Positions 32,532-42,482 are shown, counted from the first letter of the stretch. The stretch: DNA of 42,482 nt from Purshia tridentata (GCA_003254885.1 QANT01005888.1:1-42482); one strand, 5' to 3'. Made by a program: numbers and translations. Notes: generated by a model from the letters alone, not told the origin.

Positions 32532-32660
32532 CGCAAGGATCCAAACTGGGAAGGTTCATATCGTATTATCAAAGTGATCAGATCTAGAACCTATAGCTTA
32601 AGTGATATCAATGGCAAACCTAGAAACCTTATCCGAGAATGCATTCAGCAAACTACAAAC
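32532..32660 (+). pseudogene. Ty3/gypsy integrase C-terminus (GPY/F-like) remnant
   Basis: The frame reads DPNWEGSYRIIKV then TYSLSDINGKPRN, which matches the end of plant gypsy integrases (xPNWEGPYxVxxV...GTYxLxxxDGxxxP). The rest of pol is missing upstream. Its position before a tandem repeat and an antisense ORF matches the Tat lineage. Confidence 0.7.
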
Positions 32661-32906
32661 CCCAAAGGTCTCCAAAATATTTACATCTGGCTGAGTCGAG
32701 TGAGTATACACATTTCTCATCCACTAGGTCAGGTATTCTTCTGAGCATGCGTTCAGTGGAGTACAAACCCCAAAGATCTCTAAAACATTTTCATTTTGCC
32801 GAGCCAAGTGTTTATACACAGTCATCATCTACTAGGTCAAGTATCCGTCCAACCATGCGTTTAGTGAACTATAAACCCCAAAGGTCTTTAAAAAATCTAT
32901 ATGTCT
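32639..32906 (+). repeat. 108-bp tandem repeat, about 2.5 copies, open reading frame maintained
   Basis: Three copies start at 32639, 32747 and 32855, each opening ATGC(A/G)TT-like and encoding NYKPQRS or EYKPQRS. The third is partial. The 36-residue period is in frame, so an 89-residue ORF spans it. Tandem repeats just downstream of integrase are a known habit of Tat-type retrotransposons; a protein product is unlikely. Confidence 0.8.
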
Positions 32907-33239
32907 GAATTGAGTGGCCATATCCGATCCTTATTGCTTGGAAAATTTATAAATTTTAAAATAATTATTTCTCAAGTTTTCTTGCCATGCTCGGTGGTCC
33001 GAGCCGAGCCTAGAAACACTTGTTCTAAATTAATTATCTTATTTTTCCATTTTTCCAGTTTTCCAAGGTTTGTTTATCTTATGTTTTTTTTCTTCAAATT
33101 AATTATGTTCTTTTCCAAAGTCTGATCCGAGCAAACATTCAAATTATAAATGCAAGTAAGAAAAACATCTAAAATTAACCAAAAGTTGCTCATTACAATC
33201 AAAATATGAAGCCAAGGTTTGGCTCTAATAAAAAAAAAA
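32907..33239. other. Unassigned spacer in the Tat-like remnant
   Basis: AT-rich, with GGTCCGAGCCGAGCC (32997-33011) and TCTGATCCGAGCAAAC (33120-33135). No gene or clear repeat. Confidence 0.4.
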
Positions 33240-34667
33240 AGAAGAAGTGAAAACTACAATTTCAAGCTGTTGGAGGACACAAGTTCTATGGATCAACATT
33301 AGCCACCAATCCTTTTGTCGGTTCTTTCGTAGGTCCTTCGTTCAACTCGGCTAGAGGAACAAAGACATCAGTCACTGGATGTCCTTCTTCTTTAGCCTTT
33401 AGCTCATCCTAGGTTTCCTCCCCCATCTCCAATCGGAATTTAAGGTTTAGAGTCTCCTGTTCAGATTCCCTGTCTCCCTTGGCTAGGGACCCACCTTGAG
33501 CCTCATCCTCGGAGTCCTCAACTATAAAGACAAGTCTGAATCAGGCTTCTTGGCGTGAATCTCCTCCAATAAGCTCTGGTACCCTGAAGCTGAGCCAAAA
33601 GAAGGACCTCCTTATTCACTTGAGCAGACTGCCAAGCATCGACTACTTTCTTATTAGCCTCATGCAAATCAACTTGCTATTCATCGGCAAATGTGATCAT
33701 CTTCTCTAGGCTTTTCACAGCAGCCCCCAAATCCCTACTAAGCTAAACATTCTCTTTCTTGGTTGTGTTTAGCTAGACCTAAAGGCTGGTAGCACGCTCA
33801 TGCTTGTCCTTGAAGTTCTGCTCAACATCTGAGAGTTTCTTCTCGGACTTGACCATTAGCTTTTTTAGCTCAATTATATGCTCTATGTTCAACTTCATCT
33901 TTTCCTTCACCAGCATGACCTTCTGGACCTCGTCAAAGCTCCTCTGTGCAAACTATAAATAAAAAAATAGGAGATAAAAATAGATGAGCATATCAATCTA
34001 AGCTAAACCAATAAGGTTCAATCCAAAATAATCAAACACTTACCACCATCGTTTGGTTGGACGCGCGCAGTGCCATTTGCATGGCAGAGAGGCTCTTCTT
34101 CTCCGGCCAAATATCCTTTACAACCTTACGCATCAAGACCCTTTTCATGCCCGTCACCAAGATTCGAGGGCAGCATTCACCTCTAGATCCACAACAGTCT
34201 TGTCGATGGTTTGAGCCTATTTGTCCTTCGGCTCAGACCAGGACTTCTTTGGTGGAGGAGATGAGGCTTAAGTAACCTCAAGCACTCTTCTTTTCTCCCC
34301 AGGCAGATCCGAGTGAATAGCGAAGGAAGGAAGGGTTCTTCTTGGTGTTAATCGAGTTTGGATCGACTCAGACTGCTTCATTTTTGCAGTCACTCGAGCT
34401 CTTTCTTTTGCAACCTTCCTTGCCAGCTTCTCGGTAAATCTGGGCTTATCCATTTGCTTGTCCAACCTATGATCTCTTCTCAGCATGTAAAAGGATATCC
34501 CGCTGCTGCTGATTTGATCACGGTCAAGAAGGTAGGTTGTGGAGAGTTGTTCGATGGGAAGAGCTTTAAGTTTGTCAAGTTGCTCCTAGAACTCTCCTTT
34601 TAGCTTACACTTGGTTCAAGGTTTTGCAAAACAAAACTAAGGTTGAGCTAGAGCTGATACGAATATA
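33240..34667 (-). pseudogene. Antisense ORF of a Tat-lineage retrotransposon, 3' (coiled-coil) part, decayed
   Basis: On the minus strand there is a spliced but broken gene. A clean 91-bp intron (34043-33953, GTAAGT...TTTATAG) joins a segment ending SLSAMQMALRASNQTMV to one beginning FAQRSFDEVQKVML. A Lys/Glu-rich coiled-coil stretch with stops follows. Upstream, around 34486-34268, is a basic region (KLARKVAKERARVTAKMK). This layout fits the additional antisense ORF (Pfam 'putative gypsy type transposon' family) found between integrase and 3' LTR of Tat elements. The N-terminal part lies beyond the MULE at 40154-40620, so the MULE split the gene. The function is unknown even in intact elements. 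Confidence 0.6.
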
Positions 34668-34676
34668 TAAAAAAAA
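34668..34676. repeat. MULE target-site duplication, left
   Basis: TAAAAAAAA, identical to 40145-40153. Nine bases is the usual MULE size; the low complexity weakens the evidence but both edges are fixed independently by the TIRs. Confidence 0.75.
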
Positions 34677-34957
34677 GGCTTATTTGTGTAAATGCCCCCT
34701 GAAAGTACCTTTTTCTCTCACTTTGCCCCTTTAAACTTTAATATTCTCACTTTACCCCCCCGAACTTTACAAAAGACTCCCAATTCCTAAATTCCGTCAT
34801 CACCATCCATTTTGCCGTTAAAAATGCTGATGTGGTGCCTACGTGGATGGGCATTTTGGTATTTTCATAGATTAAAAGCTTAGTAGGACTGACATTTCGC
34901 CAAATCAGTGCCATGTCAACCTAAATTGGGTCCCACCATCTTATTTAATCAATCACC
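34677..34957 (+). repeat. MULE left terminal inverted repeat
   Basis: Pairs with 39865-40144 from GGCTTATTTGTG to TTATTTAATCNATCACC. It contains CT-rich and CACTTTGCCCC segments. Confidence 0.9.
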
Positions 34958-35084
34958 ATCTAATTAAATGGATCCAGCCCTTCAGACGCTCCCCTAGTTC
35001 CTGTCTCCTCCATCAGCTCCACTGATAGGCATTTCTAAGATTATCCATTAGTGTCGTCATATTCTTGCTTCCCTGCTTCCATCA

Positions 35085-35565
35085 ATGAGCACCATGAGCC
35101 ACCAAAGCAACAACAGCAGTAGGCAGCCTATAGTGGGTATAAGGAACCAACCCTTGTGTTGCTGCTGTGGAAGAGAAGCTCGATTTGCCACATCTTGGAC
35201 TGACAAGCATCCAGGGAAGCGATTTCATTGCTGCCCATTGTCCTCAACTGTAAGTATTTGTTGTTTTTTTTTTTGCTTTAGTTGATGTAATGGAGTGAGT
35301 TGGTAATTTTGTTACCTTAATCGATTTTGTGGCACAGAGGTCCAATGGATGTGGGTTCTTTGACTGGTTCGATCCCGAAATGTGTGAGCGCTCAAAGACT
35401 ATAATACCAGGGCTATTGAGACAGATCAATGCACTAGAGGCTCAAACAAAAAAGGGAAACCCAAAAGAGAAATATTTGTGGTGTGGGTTGATTGTGTCAT
35501 GGGGGTTTATGCAGATGATGTACTGCTTTGGAATGAGATTTGTTTTTATTGAATATGATGAATAG
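35085..35565 (+). CDS. GRF-type zinc-finger protein carried in the MULE (two exons, about 130 aa)
   Basis: Exon 1 (35085-35249) encodes CCCCGREARFATSW then HPGKRFHCC. A GTAAGT donor (35250) and GGCACAG acceptor (35331-35337) join it in phase to exon 2 (35338-35565), which gives NGCGFFDWFDPEMCERSK. This is the GRF zinc-finger layout: CxCG, then PGRRF-x-C, then C-FF-W-D. A short Lys/Glu helix and a hydrophobic C-terminal segment (about residues 100-125, possibly a membrane anchor) follow. The start at 35085 is the first in-frame ATG; a second is at 35094. No lesion is visible. GRF fingers bind single-stranded or unwound DNA in other proteins. Whether this is a captured host gene or a regular second MULE gene cannot be told from one copy. 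Confidence 0.75.
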
Positions 35566-36200
35566 TTGGGTTCAGTTAATGGCAGCAAGAGGAGTTAGGT
35601 TTGGGTTAGTTGGTTTTCTTGCTTTGTCTGGTTTTTAGCAGCAGGGTTTGTGTCAAAAAGTGTTTTGTAAAAGACCCATGTGTATGGGCAAAAGAGACCC
35701 TGAATATTTTGTAAAAAACCCTGTATAATGGGCATATGTTTGGTTATCAATATTAGTTATAAAATTTCCAATTAATATAGGCATCAAATATTGGGTTGAA
35801 GAAAACATTCCCCTATTACAAAAATATCACAATAAACCAATATTTACAACCAAATAAAAAAAATACCAATAATATTCACCATCAAAATTACTCCAAAACC
35901 ATTAAATAAGCACAAAATACCTATGTTCACTAGCTATATTCAGTATCAAACTGCACCAACAACAACAATAAGTCTTGACCATACATTTTCACCCTAATGT
36001 ACCATCTAAAATTAAACACCATAATAAACCCATATTCCCTAAATGTAGCAACTACCAAGAATGTATTGTACTAAAACCATCAAATAACAGTAACAGCATT
36101 TTATGTGCAGTTAAAGCCACTAAACCATTTAAAAGGTCATCAAAAATCATCAAAAAAATTCATCAAAAGCCATATATGGGCAAAAAAGACCAGCACTAGA
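35566..36200. other. AT-rich region between the two MULE genes
   Basis: Convergent 3' ends of the GRF gene (TAG at 35563-35565) and the transposase gene (stop near 36201). It holds AT-rich sequence with ACCATCAAA-type repeats and short chance frames. Confidence 0.5.
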
Positions 36201-39200
36201 CTAGAATTCCCAAACGGGCTTCTTCATGGCCCTCTTGCATTTTCTGGCATGCTCTATTGGGTCAATCTTTTTTGCAGGAGACTTGAATCGTTTTTGCTTG
36301 ACTGATTGGCCTTCTCCACATTGGGTTGATGCATAGGTAGCATGGATGGGGCCTTGGAGGGTGTTGGATTGCACTCGTGATGTTTGTAACTCTGGTTGGG
36401 ATTGTGAATTACATGCTCTTAGTGGTCTAGATTTAGGCTGAGCCTTGTCTTTTAAGTAGGCTTGTGATTCTCTAACAGCAGCCCTTATGACTCTTGGTGG
36501 CATAACTTGCCTTGGACCACCTCTTTTTGCCTGCACAAGATAGTGGGTTAACCGTGCAGGCTGTACACAATAAAACCATAAGAAGAAAAAATAAGAAAAC
36601 TCACTGGTAGCTTATGTGGTCTACTCTGTTGTGGATCACATGTGGAGGCCTGGTCAAGTCCACTATCAAGAATGTTTTGAGGTTGTTTCTGAAAATTAGA
36701 TAAGTTTAATTATAAAACCAATGATTAATTGAAGGGTGGGAATTAAACCTTAAATCCATACCTGACTAGAACCTTTATTCTTCAATTTAGGACATGTTCG
36801 GATGTTGTGGCCTTCATCTCCACATCTACTGCACCTAATCCTAATGTTGAACTTCTGTAACTTGTGGCCCTTGGATGGGGGTGCCTTGGGCTCATTAGTA
36901 GCTCGAATTCTTGCCTTCTTTGGCCTCCCAGGCTGCTCGTGAAATTTGGGAGGCATCAATGGTGTTTTACCAGACTTAACTCATAAGTTTTGGCTTGGCA
37001 TTGGACTGATCATAGGTCTGTAAGTTCTCTCATAAGCTTCTTTCTTATAGTAATCAGATACAAACTCATCTGGCTCACCATGAAATGTGCTAATGGCACC
37101 ACATGCGTGTACACAAGGAATACCATTAAGGTCCCACATCCTGCATGAGCATGTTTTCATGTCCAAATCCACTACATGACTTCGACCACTGTGTGTTGTA
37201 ACCTGGTACTTTCTTTCCCCTCCTAGTCTTGGGATGCAGTAGAAAGACTCATTCTTGTTTTTTTCTAGAATTTTGTGAATTCTAGGCCCAATAGAATGAC
37301 TCCATCTCTCTAATTCTGTCCTTCTACTACATGTCAGCAACATCAGATAAAGCCTTATCCTTTCCAACATTGTAAGGATAGGCTTATCTCTTGCATCCAA
37401 TATAGCTTTGTTGAAGGCCTCACAATTGTTATTATAGAGCTTGTCACATTTACTGTTTGAACTAAAATGAGACTTGGCCCAATGCTTTGCAGGCCTGTCA
37501 TGTAGCCAATTGAAGGCTGCTTCATCAAGCTCTAGCATCTTCTTCATCTCATGATCGAACCACTGTACTGTTGATGCCCTCGCAATATTCTCTAACTGCA
37601 GCTTCAATGCCAGCCCCTTGTGTAACTTATTGAAATTTGCATAGAGATGCTTCAAGCAATGTCGATGCTCTGCATGTGGGAACAATTCCTCCACTGCCTC
37701 AAGCAAGCCCTTTTGCTTGTCTGTCATAAAGATCCAATTATGTGAATTCTCAATTTGTAGGTCCTCTCCCAGCAACTTCAAAAACCATCTCCAACTATCA
37801 TAATTCTTAACCTCTACCACAGAATATGCAATGGGGAACATCCCATTGTTGGCATCAACGCTAACAGCAGACAAGATCTGTCCAGGGTGGGGTCCCTCGA
37901 TGTGGCAACCATCCAACCCTATGAACGGTCTACATCCTGCAAGAAAACCCTTTTTCAATGCACCTAGGCATATATATATTCTCTCAAAACGTGGCCTCTC
38001 ACCCTCCAGACTTGAGTGTATGCCAACAGTTGTTCCCTTATTCCATTTCACAAGCTCGTCGCAATAATCCCAAAGGGTAGCATACTGCTGATTGTATGTA
38101 CCCTCCAATATGGCTCCTGCCTTAGCTTTTGCTCTGTATATTTGTGAATCTGATGGATTTATTTTGCATTCCACCCTCACTTGTTCCTTGAAAGCTTGTA
38201 GGTTCCACATTGGGTTGCAGCTTAGTTGGTATGCATACTTAGTGGCTAAGTATGTGGCATTGATGGCCCTATTTGTGGTAGACTTGTTACACTTGTGTTC
38301 TGCCCTTAAGGTCTTGATAAAAAGATCTGGGCTCCCATTCAACGAAGATGCAAACACCACAAATGGACACCTCTTGTGCACACACCTTGCTCTCACAGTA
38401 TTTGGATCATTCTTGGAGAACCTAATATCTCTTTCAGTTTGTCTTGAGAACTGTGTAACAGCAGCCTTAAACCACTTAGCTGTAGCAAATCTTTGCCCCA
38501 TACAAAAATGTACATTTTTCATGTCTACTTCAGGTCTGAAGACCACACATTTAGAAATGTCAAACTTAGGTAATCTTCCCCTAGAACTACCTATATCATG
38601 CTCTGATTCAGAAGATGATCCTTCATAGTCTCCAATCCTAGAGTCTTGAGTGCTATTTGACACTCCATCTTCTAGGTCTGGTCTATCAGGCTCTTCATGG
38701 TCAACAAATGACTCGTACAGTTTGTCATCTTCCTTTAGAATGTTCATATCTGTTTCACTATCCTCATAGCCACTATCAACAAAATCAGCATCATCACTAT
38801 CATCATCCTCATCCTCTACTTCTACTTCATGGTCTGTCAGGTTCTCATTTTCTTGCCTCTCCATTTCATTGAAACCTTCAGTCCACTCATTTTCTTGCAT
38901 CTCCATCTCATTGACACTTTCATTTTCTTGCATCTCCATCTCATTGACACCTTCATTTTCTTTTCCCTCCATCTCATTGACACCTTTAGTTAGCATAATT
39001 GTCAATTCATCTATGGTGGTAATCTGTATGCCTTCACTTTTTCTAATTGTGTACATACTAACCACCCTCTCTGAACCAGCTGGAATTTTCTCACACAGAT
39101 TGAAAAGTGTATGGTCAGACTCGATCTCAATAATAGCAGCATCTCTGAAGTAGAAAAAACGCATATCCTGTAGTCCAACCAGTTTGGCTATTCCATTCAA

Positions 39201-39719
39201 CTCTAACAAGGACATAGTATCTACATAACAATGGTCAAACCAGTTGACAATACCACCAAGATAACATGGTGAGCCATCAATCTTATATAATTTTCCCCAA
39301 TGATTCAACTTAATTGTAACCTCATCTTCATCAACTATAAAACATGAAAAATGGACAATTCATTACAAGTCTGTTAACACAAATGTTAATTGTTTCAACT
39401 ATATATTAACAGTATTTAATTCAACAATACCAAAACCACTTTATTATTTGAATTAAAAACCCTTAGCCCTTAACCCTAAGCAGAAAACACAAAGCCTCAC
39501 CTGAAACCCCGAAAACCCTAAAATATTCGTAAGGGTACATCATTCAACAACAGCAACACAATTTAATACATAAAAGTCTAACCCTATGTCTCAATAATGG
39601 AGATGAAGACAAGAAAACCGTAACTTTTAGGACCACCATCTATACAAAAAAAGAAGAAAACAAATATTCCACTTACTTTCCACTGGTATAGGGGCCCCAT
39701 GTTCTCTAAACACCACCAT
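36201..39719 (-). pseudogene. MULE transposase (MURA-like), four exons, one nonsense codon
   Basis: Spliced model (minus strand): exon 1 39719-39677, exon 2 39334-36762, exon 3 36688-36605, exon 4 36530-36201. All junctions are GT/AG and in phase, about 1009 codons. Order: PB1-like N-terminal region, an acidic stretch with four 12-residue repeats (NEMEMQENE type), Mutator DNA-binding domain (MGQRFATAKWF...), and MULE catalytic domain. In the long open frame from 39308, D466 (IGLDGCH), D530 (MTDKQKG) and E630 (NNNCEAFN) form the DDE triad, with C551/H554. A SWIM finger (C720, C722, C732, H734) follows. After a TGA at 36981-36983 (frame codon 776), the downstream sequence reads in frame to a CCHC knuckle (CSRCGDEGHNIRTC) and a basic tail. 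So one stop separates it from a full protein. Confidence 0.9.
36981..36983 (-). other. Single in-frame TGA in the MULE transposase
   Basis: The stop lies between SWIM and the CCHC knuckle in the phrase PSQNL-stop-VKSGKTPLMPPKF. Related MULE transposases usually have a Trp (TGG) near this place, so a TGG to TGA change is plausible. All other exons remain open. Confidence 0.8.
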
Positions 39720-39864
39720 TTTCCAACCCTCGCCTTTCCAAGAAGAAAAGCCTTATCCCTTTCGAATTGTCCCTGTCTTCTTTTCGAATCTTTCTTTCTG
39801 ATGACCCCTACTTACCTTTACTTTTCAAAGAGACAGAACCCATGGGGCACCTGGTTTGGCTGGA

Positions 39865-40144
39865 GGTGATCGATTAAATAAGATGGTAGGACCCACTTTA
39901 GGTTGACATGGCACTGATTTGGTGAAATGTCAGTCCTACTAAGCTTTTAATCTGTGAAAATACCAAAATGTCCATCCACGTAGGCGCCACATCAGCATTT
40001 TTAACAGCAAAATGGATGGTGATGACGGAATTTAGGAATTGGGAGTCTTTTGTAAAATTTAGGGGGCAAAGTGAGAATATTAAAGTTTAAAGGGGCAAAG
40101 TGAGAGAAAAAGGTACTTTTAGGGGACATTTACACAAATAAGCC
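39865..40144 (-). repeat. MULE right terminal inverted repeat
   Basis: Inverse partner of 34677-34957. The transposase gene would be transcribed leftwards from this end. Confidence 0.9.
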
Positions 40145-40153
40145 TAAAAAAAA
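40145..40153. repeat. MULE target-site duplication, right
   Basis: TAAAAAAAA, identical to 34668-34676. Confidence 0.75.
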
Positions 40154-40620
40154 ACACAAGATGACTTATGCTCAGCTCGTCCTAGTCAATTCTCTACCTA
40201 GCCTCCCAGATGCTCTAGGTATTTGAACCATCAATCGTGTGTTTGACTCAGACTCTCAACCTCTTGACACATAGAAATATTTCAATTTCCACTTCTTTTG
40301 ACATGATGGATTCCCTCTTAGAAAATGACCTTTCCATCCCTGAAGATGATAGAAGCCAAGCTCTGAAGGCTTTTCATCCTCAATCCATTGATGCCAATCA
40401 AGAAATCCTTGTATGACTCGGCCTTCGGCGCCATGTGCTGCATGATGTGCATCAAAATACTAAAGCTCTGCAAAAAGGGATGTAGTGGAAGCCAAACTCC
40501 ATTTTCAAACATTCAGAGTATATGGTCACCCATCCCTTGGGTGGATGGCTTGGCTTTTCCCTATCTTTCAACAATCTCATCCTAACAGACTCAGCAACCT
40601 AGTATCTCAGCCTCATATCG
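40154..40620 (-). pseudogene. Antisense ORF of the Tat-lineage element, N-terminal part
   Basis: Right of the MULE the minus strand reads PPKGWVTIYSECL (40560 downwards) and, one frame away, MFENGVWLPLHPFLQSF (40512-40318). These match the consensus of the 'putative gypsy type transposon' antisense-ORF family (x-P-P-x-G-F-x-T-x-Y-x-x-x-F...G-x-R-L-P-L-H-P-F). A frameshift separates them. The downstream coiled-coil part is at 34667-33240, beyond the MULE. Confidence 0.6.
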
Positions 40621-41470
40621 TCGAATACTTGATATGCAGTTGGCTATATCTGTGATGGCATGAGGGGGAAAATTGTCGTGGATACCTCAAAAAGTACAAA
40701 GGGTATGCATTGTGCCAGTCATTGGGGTGTAATATTATTAAAATTAAAATATATACTAATATATAGATAACTTTCAGTATTTTCAATGAACATTTTCTTC
40801 TTTTTGAATGCAAAAAAAGGTATGAGCCATCTGTTCGTAAGAATTAGTTTTCTACAATTTCTAAGAACATATCTCATTACTCAAATGATGTATACTTAGA
40901 AATCAGATTGACAGACTAATCTTTATTTTACCAAATAAAAATTAAGAACAATAAGTGTGAAAACAAGCAGAAGAACAGTGATAGACCCAAAATTTAATTT
41001 ACATGGGGCATAGTGGCGACAAAATAAAAATTAAATGAAGAAATAATTCAATAAAAATTTCAAACTTCAAATATTGATAAAATCTCAAAGAAACACATTT
41101 TACTAACTAATTGCGATGCAATATGAAATTATCAATATGCACTAATTAATTGAGACTTTTAATATTTCAAAAGGTTCAACATTCAATACGCATGTGGCAG
41201 GTCATCTAATTCATTTTTTGGGTATCTTAATTATGTTTGAACAATTGGGCTTTTCCCTATGTGGTGCATGTGAATGATATTAATAACTGTTGCTGCCCAG
41301 CCAGCCCATTAAGCAATAGGGGGTGTTTCACATGTGATTTAGAGGACAAATATGAGATTGTATCTTTTAATTGGTCCACTTGATAACTTAATTAAAACAA
41401 TACACTTGGACTTGTGTAAGTTTGCCTCTACAGAAGAGCTTTGGTTTTTTGGCTTAATTACAATTTAATA
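40621..41470. other. AT-rich stretch without recognised features
   Basis: No coding potential beyond short frames. It probably belongs to the 3' part of the Tat-like element or to unrelated intergenic DNA. No LTR boundary is visible. Confidence 0.4.
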
Positions 41471-42245
41471 CCCTCACCCACCGGAGCAACTCTCACCCCA
41501 AACCACCATCTCTTTCTCCTCCTGACTCCGTCACTCATTCTATGCAACTCTCTCCTTCGCAGCCTGCCACTAAAACTTCACAAAAACTCACCCCAAAACA
41601 CAATTCAACTTGGAAAATGTCTTATGGGACCCAACCGGGCCAATATAGATAGAATCCACCATCAATCCGTTGTCACAGGTTGCGGCGCTTACGGTGGCAG
41701 TGGTAGAAACCCTTGGAAACACAAAAATTTCAACAATTTCTGTCCTAATTCAACTTGCAAGGAACAACTGATTACCAGGGGACCAAATTGGAATGAGGGA
41801 GCCTAACCCAGCCACCATAACTGGTTTTCAAATTCACAAGAATTGGACCAAAACAAAGATACTAATGGCAAGAACACAAAAAAAAGGATGAAGTTTGATA
41901 CCTGGGTTGACCCAATTGGCTGCTAGAATTGGCCGAAAAAGTGGCATGAGCGGCTATGTCTTCTCGGCTTCAATTGGTTGTGCTCAGTAGTTTGGTGAAT
42001 GATCCAAGACCATCCTTTTGCTCAAAATGGGTCAATGGCGGTGGGGGCCTGGGCTTTTGATTCGTTACACTGCTTTTTCGGGTGTTCTGCTCATAGGAGG
42101 ACGAAGAAGGAAGATATATGAGATTGCTGGTGGTGGTCTGTCAGTAGCCGCTGAACCCCACCGCATGCGGAGGAGATAAAATTAAGGAGTCGGGGAGAGA
42201 TAGAGAGATGGTGGTTTGGGATGAGACTTGCTCAGGTGGGTGAGG
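41471..42245. mobile_element. Inverted-repeat element, about 775 bp, with roughly 60-bp arms
   Basis: 41471-41529 (CCCTCACCCACCGGAGCAAC...) pairs with 42187-42245 read inversely (CCCTCACCCACCTGAGCAAG...), with about 85-90% identity by eye. The interior has a long frame (41441-41806) without recognisable domains. The flanks show no matching 8-9-bp target duplication in the exact positions tested, so the class (MULE- or foldback-like) is open. Confidence 0.55.
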
Positions 42246-42446
42246 GAAGGAAGAAATTTTTGTTTTTGACAAAAAAAAAAAAAAAGAATTTTGGTTTAAA
42301 TGATTCAAAGTTTTCAAATATTAAAATATTTTTTTACATGTGGCAACTTAGGCGGCTACATAGAGTCCAATTGAACGAAATTAGGTTGTAAATACAAAAA
42401 TATCCCGGCCACTTCATCAAAGATAATGACTCAATGACAGAAAACT
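42246..42446. other. Unassigned flank with an A-run
   Basis: Contains (A)15 at about 42270-42284 and AT-rich sequence. No feature recognised. Confidence 0.4.
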
Positions 42447-42482
42447 AAGGGCCAGTTTGGGATTGCTGTGTGGTGAGAAAAA
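42447..42482 (+). mobile_element. Left end of a PIF/Harbinger-like MITE (cut by window end)
   Basis: TAA directly precedes GGGCCAGTTTGGGATTGCTG. This is close to the GGGCCTGTTTGG terminal repeat and TAA/TTA target duplication of Tourist/Harbinger elements. The other end is outside the window. Confidence 0.5.

Larger units (their letters stand above)
34677..40144. mobile_element. MULE (Mutator-like) transposon, 5468 bp, nearly intact, with passenger gene
   Basis: Terminal inverted repeats of about 280 bp (34677-34957 and 39865-40144) begin GGCTTATTTGTGTAAATG and are around 90% alike by eye. A 9-bp direct duplication TAAAAAAAA flanks them. Inside are a four-exon MURA-type transposase on the minus strand (39719-36201) and a two-exon GRF zinc-finger gene on the plus strand (35085-35565), which converge towards 35566-36200. 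The element sits inside a degenerate Tat antisense ORF, whose two halves flank it. Confidence 0.92.

Noticed and set aside
38092..38628. 178-residue plus-strand frame opposite the MULE transposase (also 37831-38067, 38657-38872, 38869-39153)
   Set aside because: Antisense shadows of a strongly supported transposase exon; no domain of their own.
41441..41806. 121-residue frame in the inverted-repeat element
   Set aside because: No recognisable motif, no splice or promoter context, and the start lies outside the element.

Overview
This window is plant nuclear DNA, most likely from a eudicot, and is almost entirely nested transposable elements. The evidence is spliced CACTA and MULE genes with clean GT/AG introns, a Ty3/gypsy LTR, Tat-lineage remnants, an endogenous pararetrovirus (Caulimoviridae) and a fragment of a strictosidine synthase-like plant gene. 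I found no convincing intact host gene and no tRNA or rRNA gene. The species cannot be named from sequence alone.

Layout. (1) 20-2938, 17795-20582, 22528-25223 and 28295-31322 are four full-length copies of one 2.7-3.0 kb TG...CA unit (copies A, B, C, D). A fifth copy, E, is split at 16711-17794 / 20583-21457. They behave as solo LTRs of a large-LTR family: B has a perfect 5-bp target duplication and C a near-perfect one. Read as TGTAAC...TGTCA, each full copy has W-box cores, then a multi-module heat-shock element, a pyrimidine tract, a GC-rich leader, exon-like islands with conserved splice signals, and a tandem array of GTACATGC-type units. (2) 2939-11005 is a CACTA element with a broken TNP2 gene and a nearly complete second gene that ends in a Ulp1-like cysteine protease. 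(3) 11006-12861 is the right end of a second CACTA element. (4) 12862-16710 is the 3' part of a Ty3/gypsy element with its LTR. (5) 21458-22527 plus 25224-28294 is a decayed endogenous pararetrovirus on the minus strand, split by copy C. (6) 31323-32003 is a hAT-like non-autonomous element. It is followed by a CT microsatellite, a strictosidine-synthase-like gene fragment, a gypsy integrase tail, a 108-bp tandem repeat and an antisense ORF typical of Tat retrotransposons. (7) 34677-40144 is a well-preserved MULE with about 280-bp TIRs and a 9-bp target duplication. It carries a spliced transposase gene with a single nonsense codon and, on the opposite strand, a small GRF zinc-finger gene. (8) 40145-42482 is the rest of the antisense ORF, unassigned AT-rich DNA, an inverted-repeat element and the start of a Harbinger-like MITE.

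Insertion order inferred from the junctions: B sits inside E; the gypsy element sits inside E; the gypsy element is probably interrupted by CACTA-2, that by CACTA-1, and that by LTR copy A. C sits inside the viral RT. The MULE sits inside the Tat antisense ORF. The most interesting points are the conserved heat-shock element and splice-like architecture of the large LTR family, and the MULE, which is one codon from an open transposase and has a GRF zinc-finger passenger. Two single-N gaps flanked by duplicated sequence (28979 and 31586) look like assembly joins.
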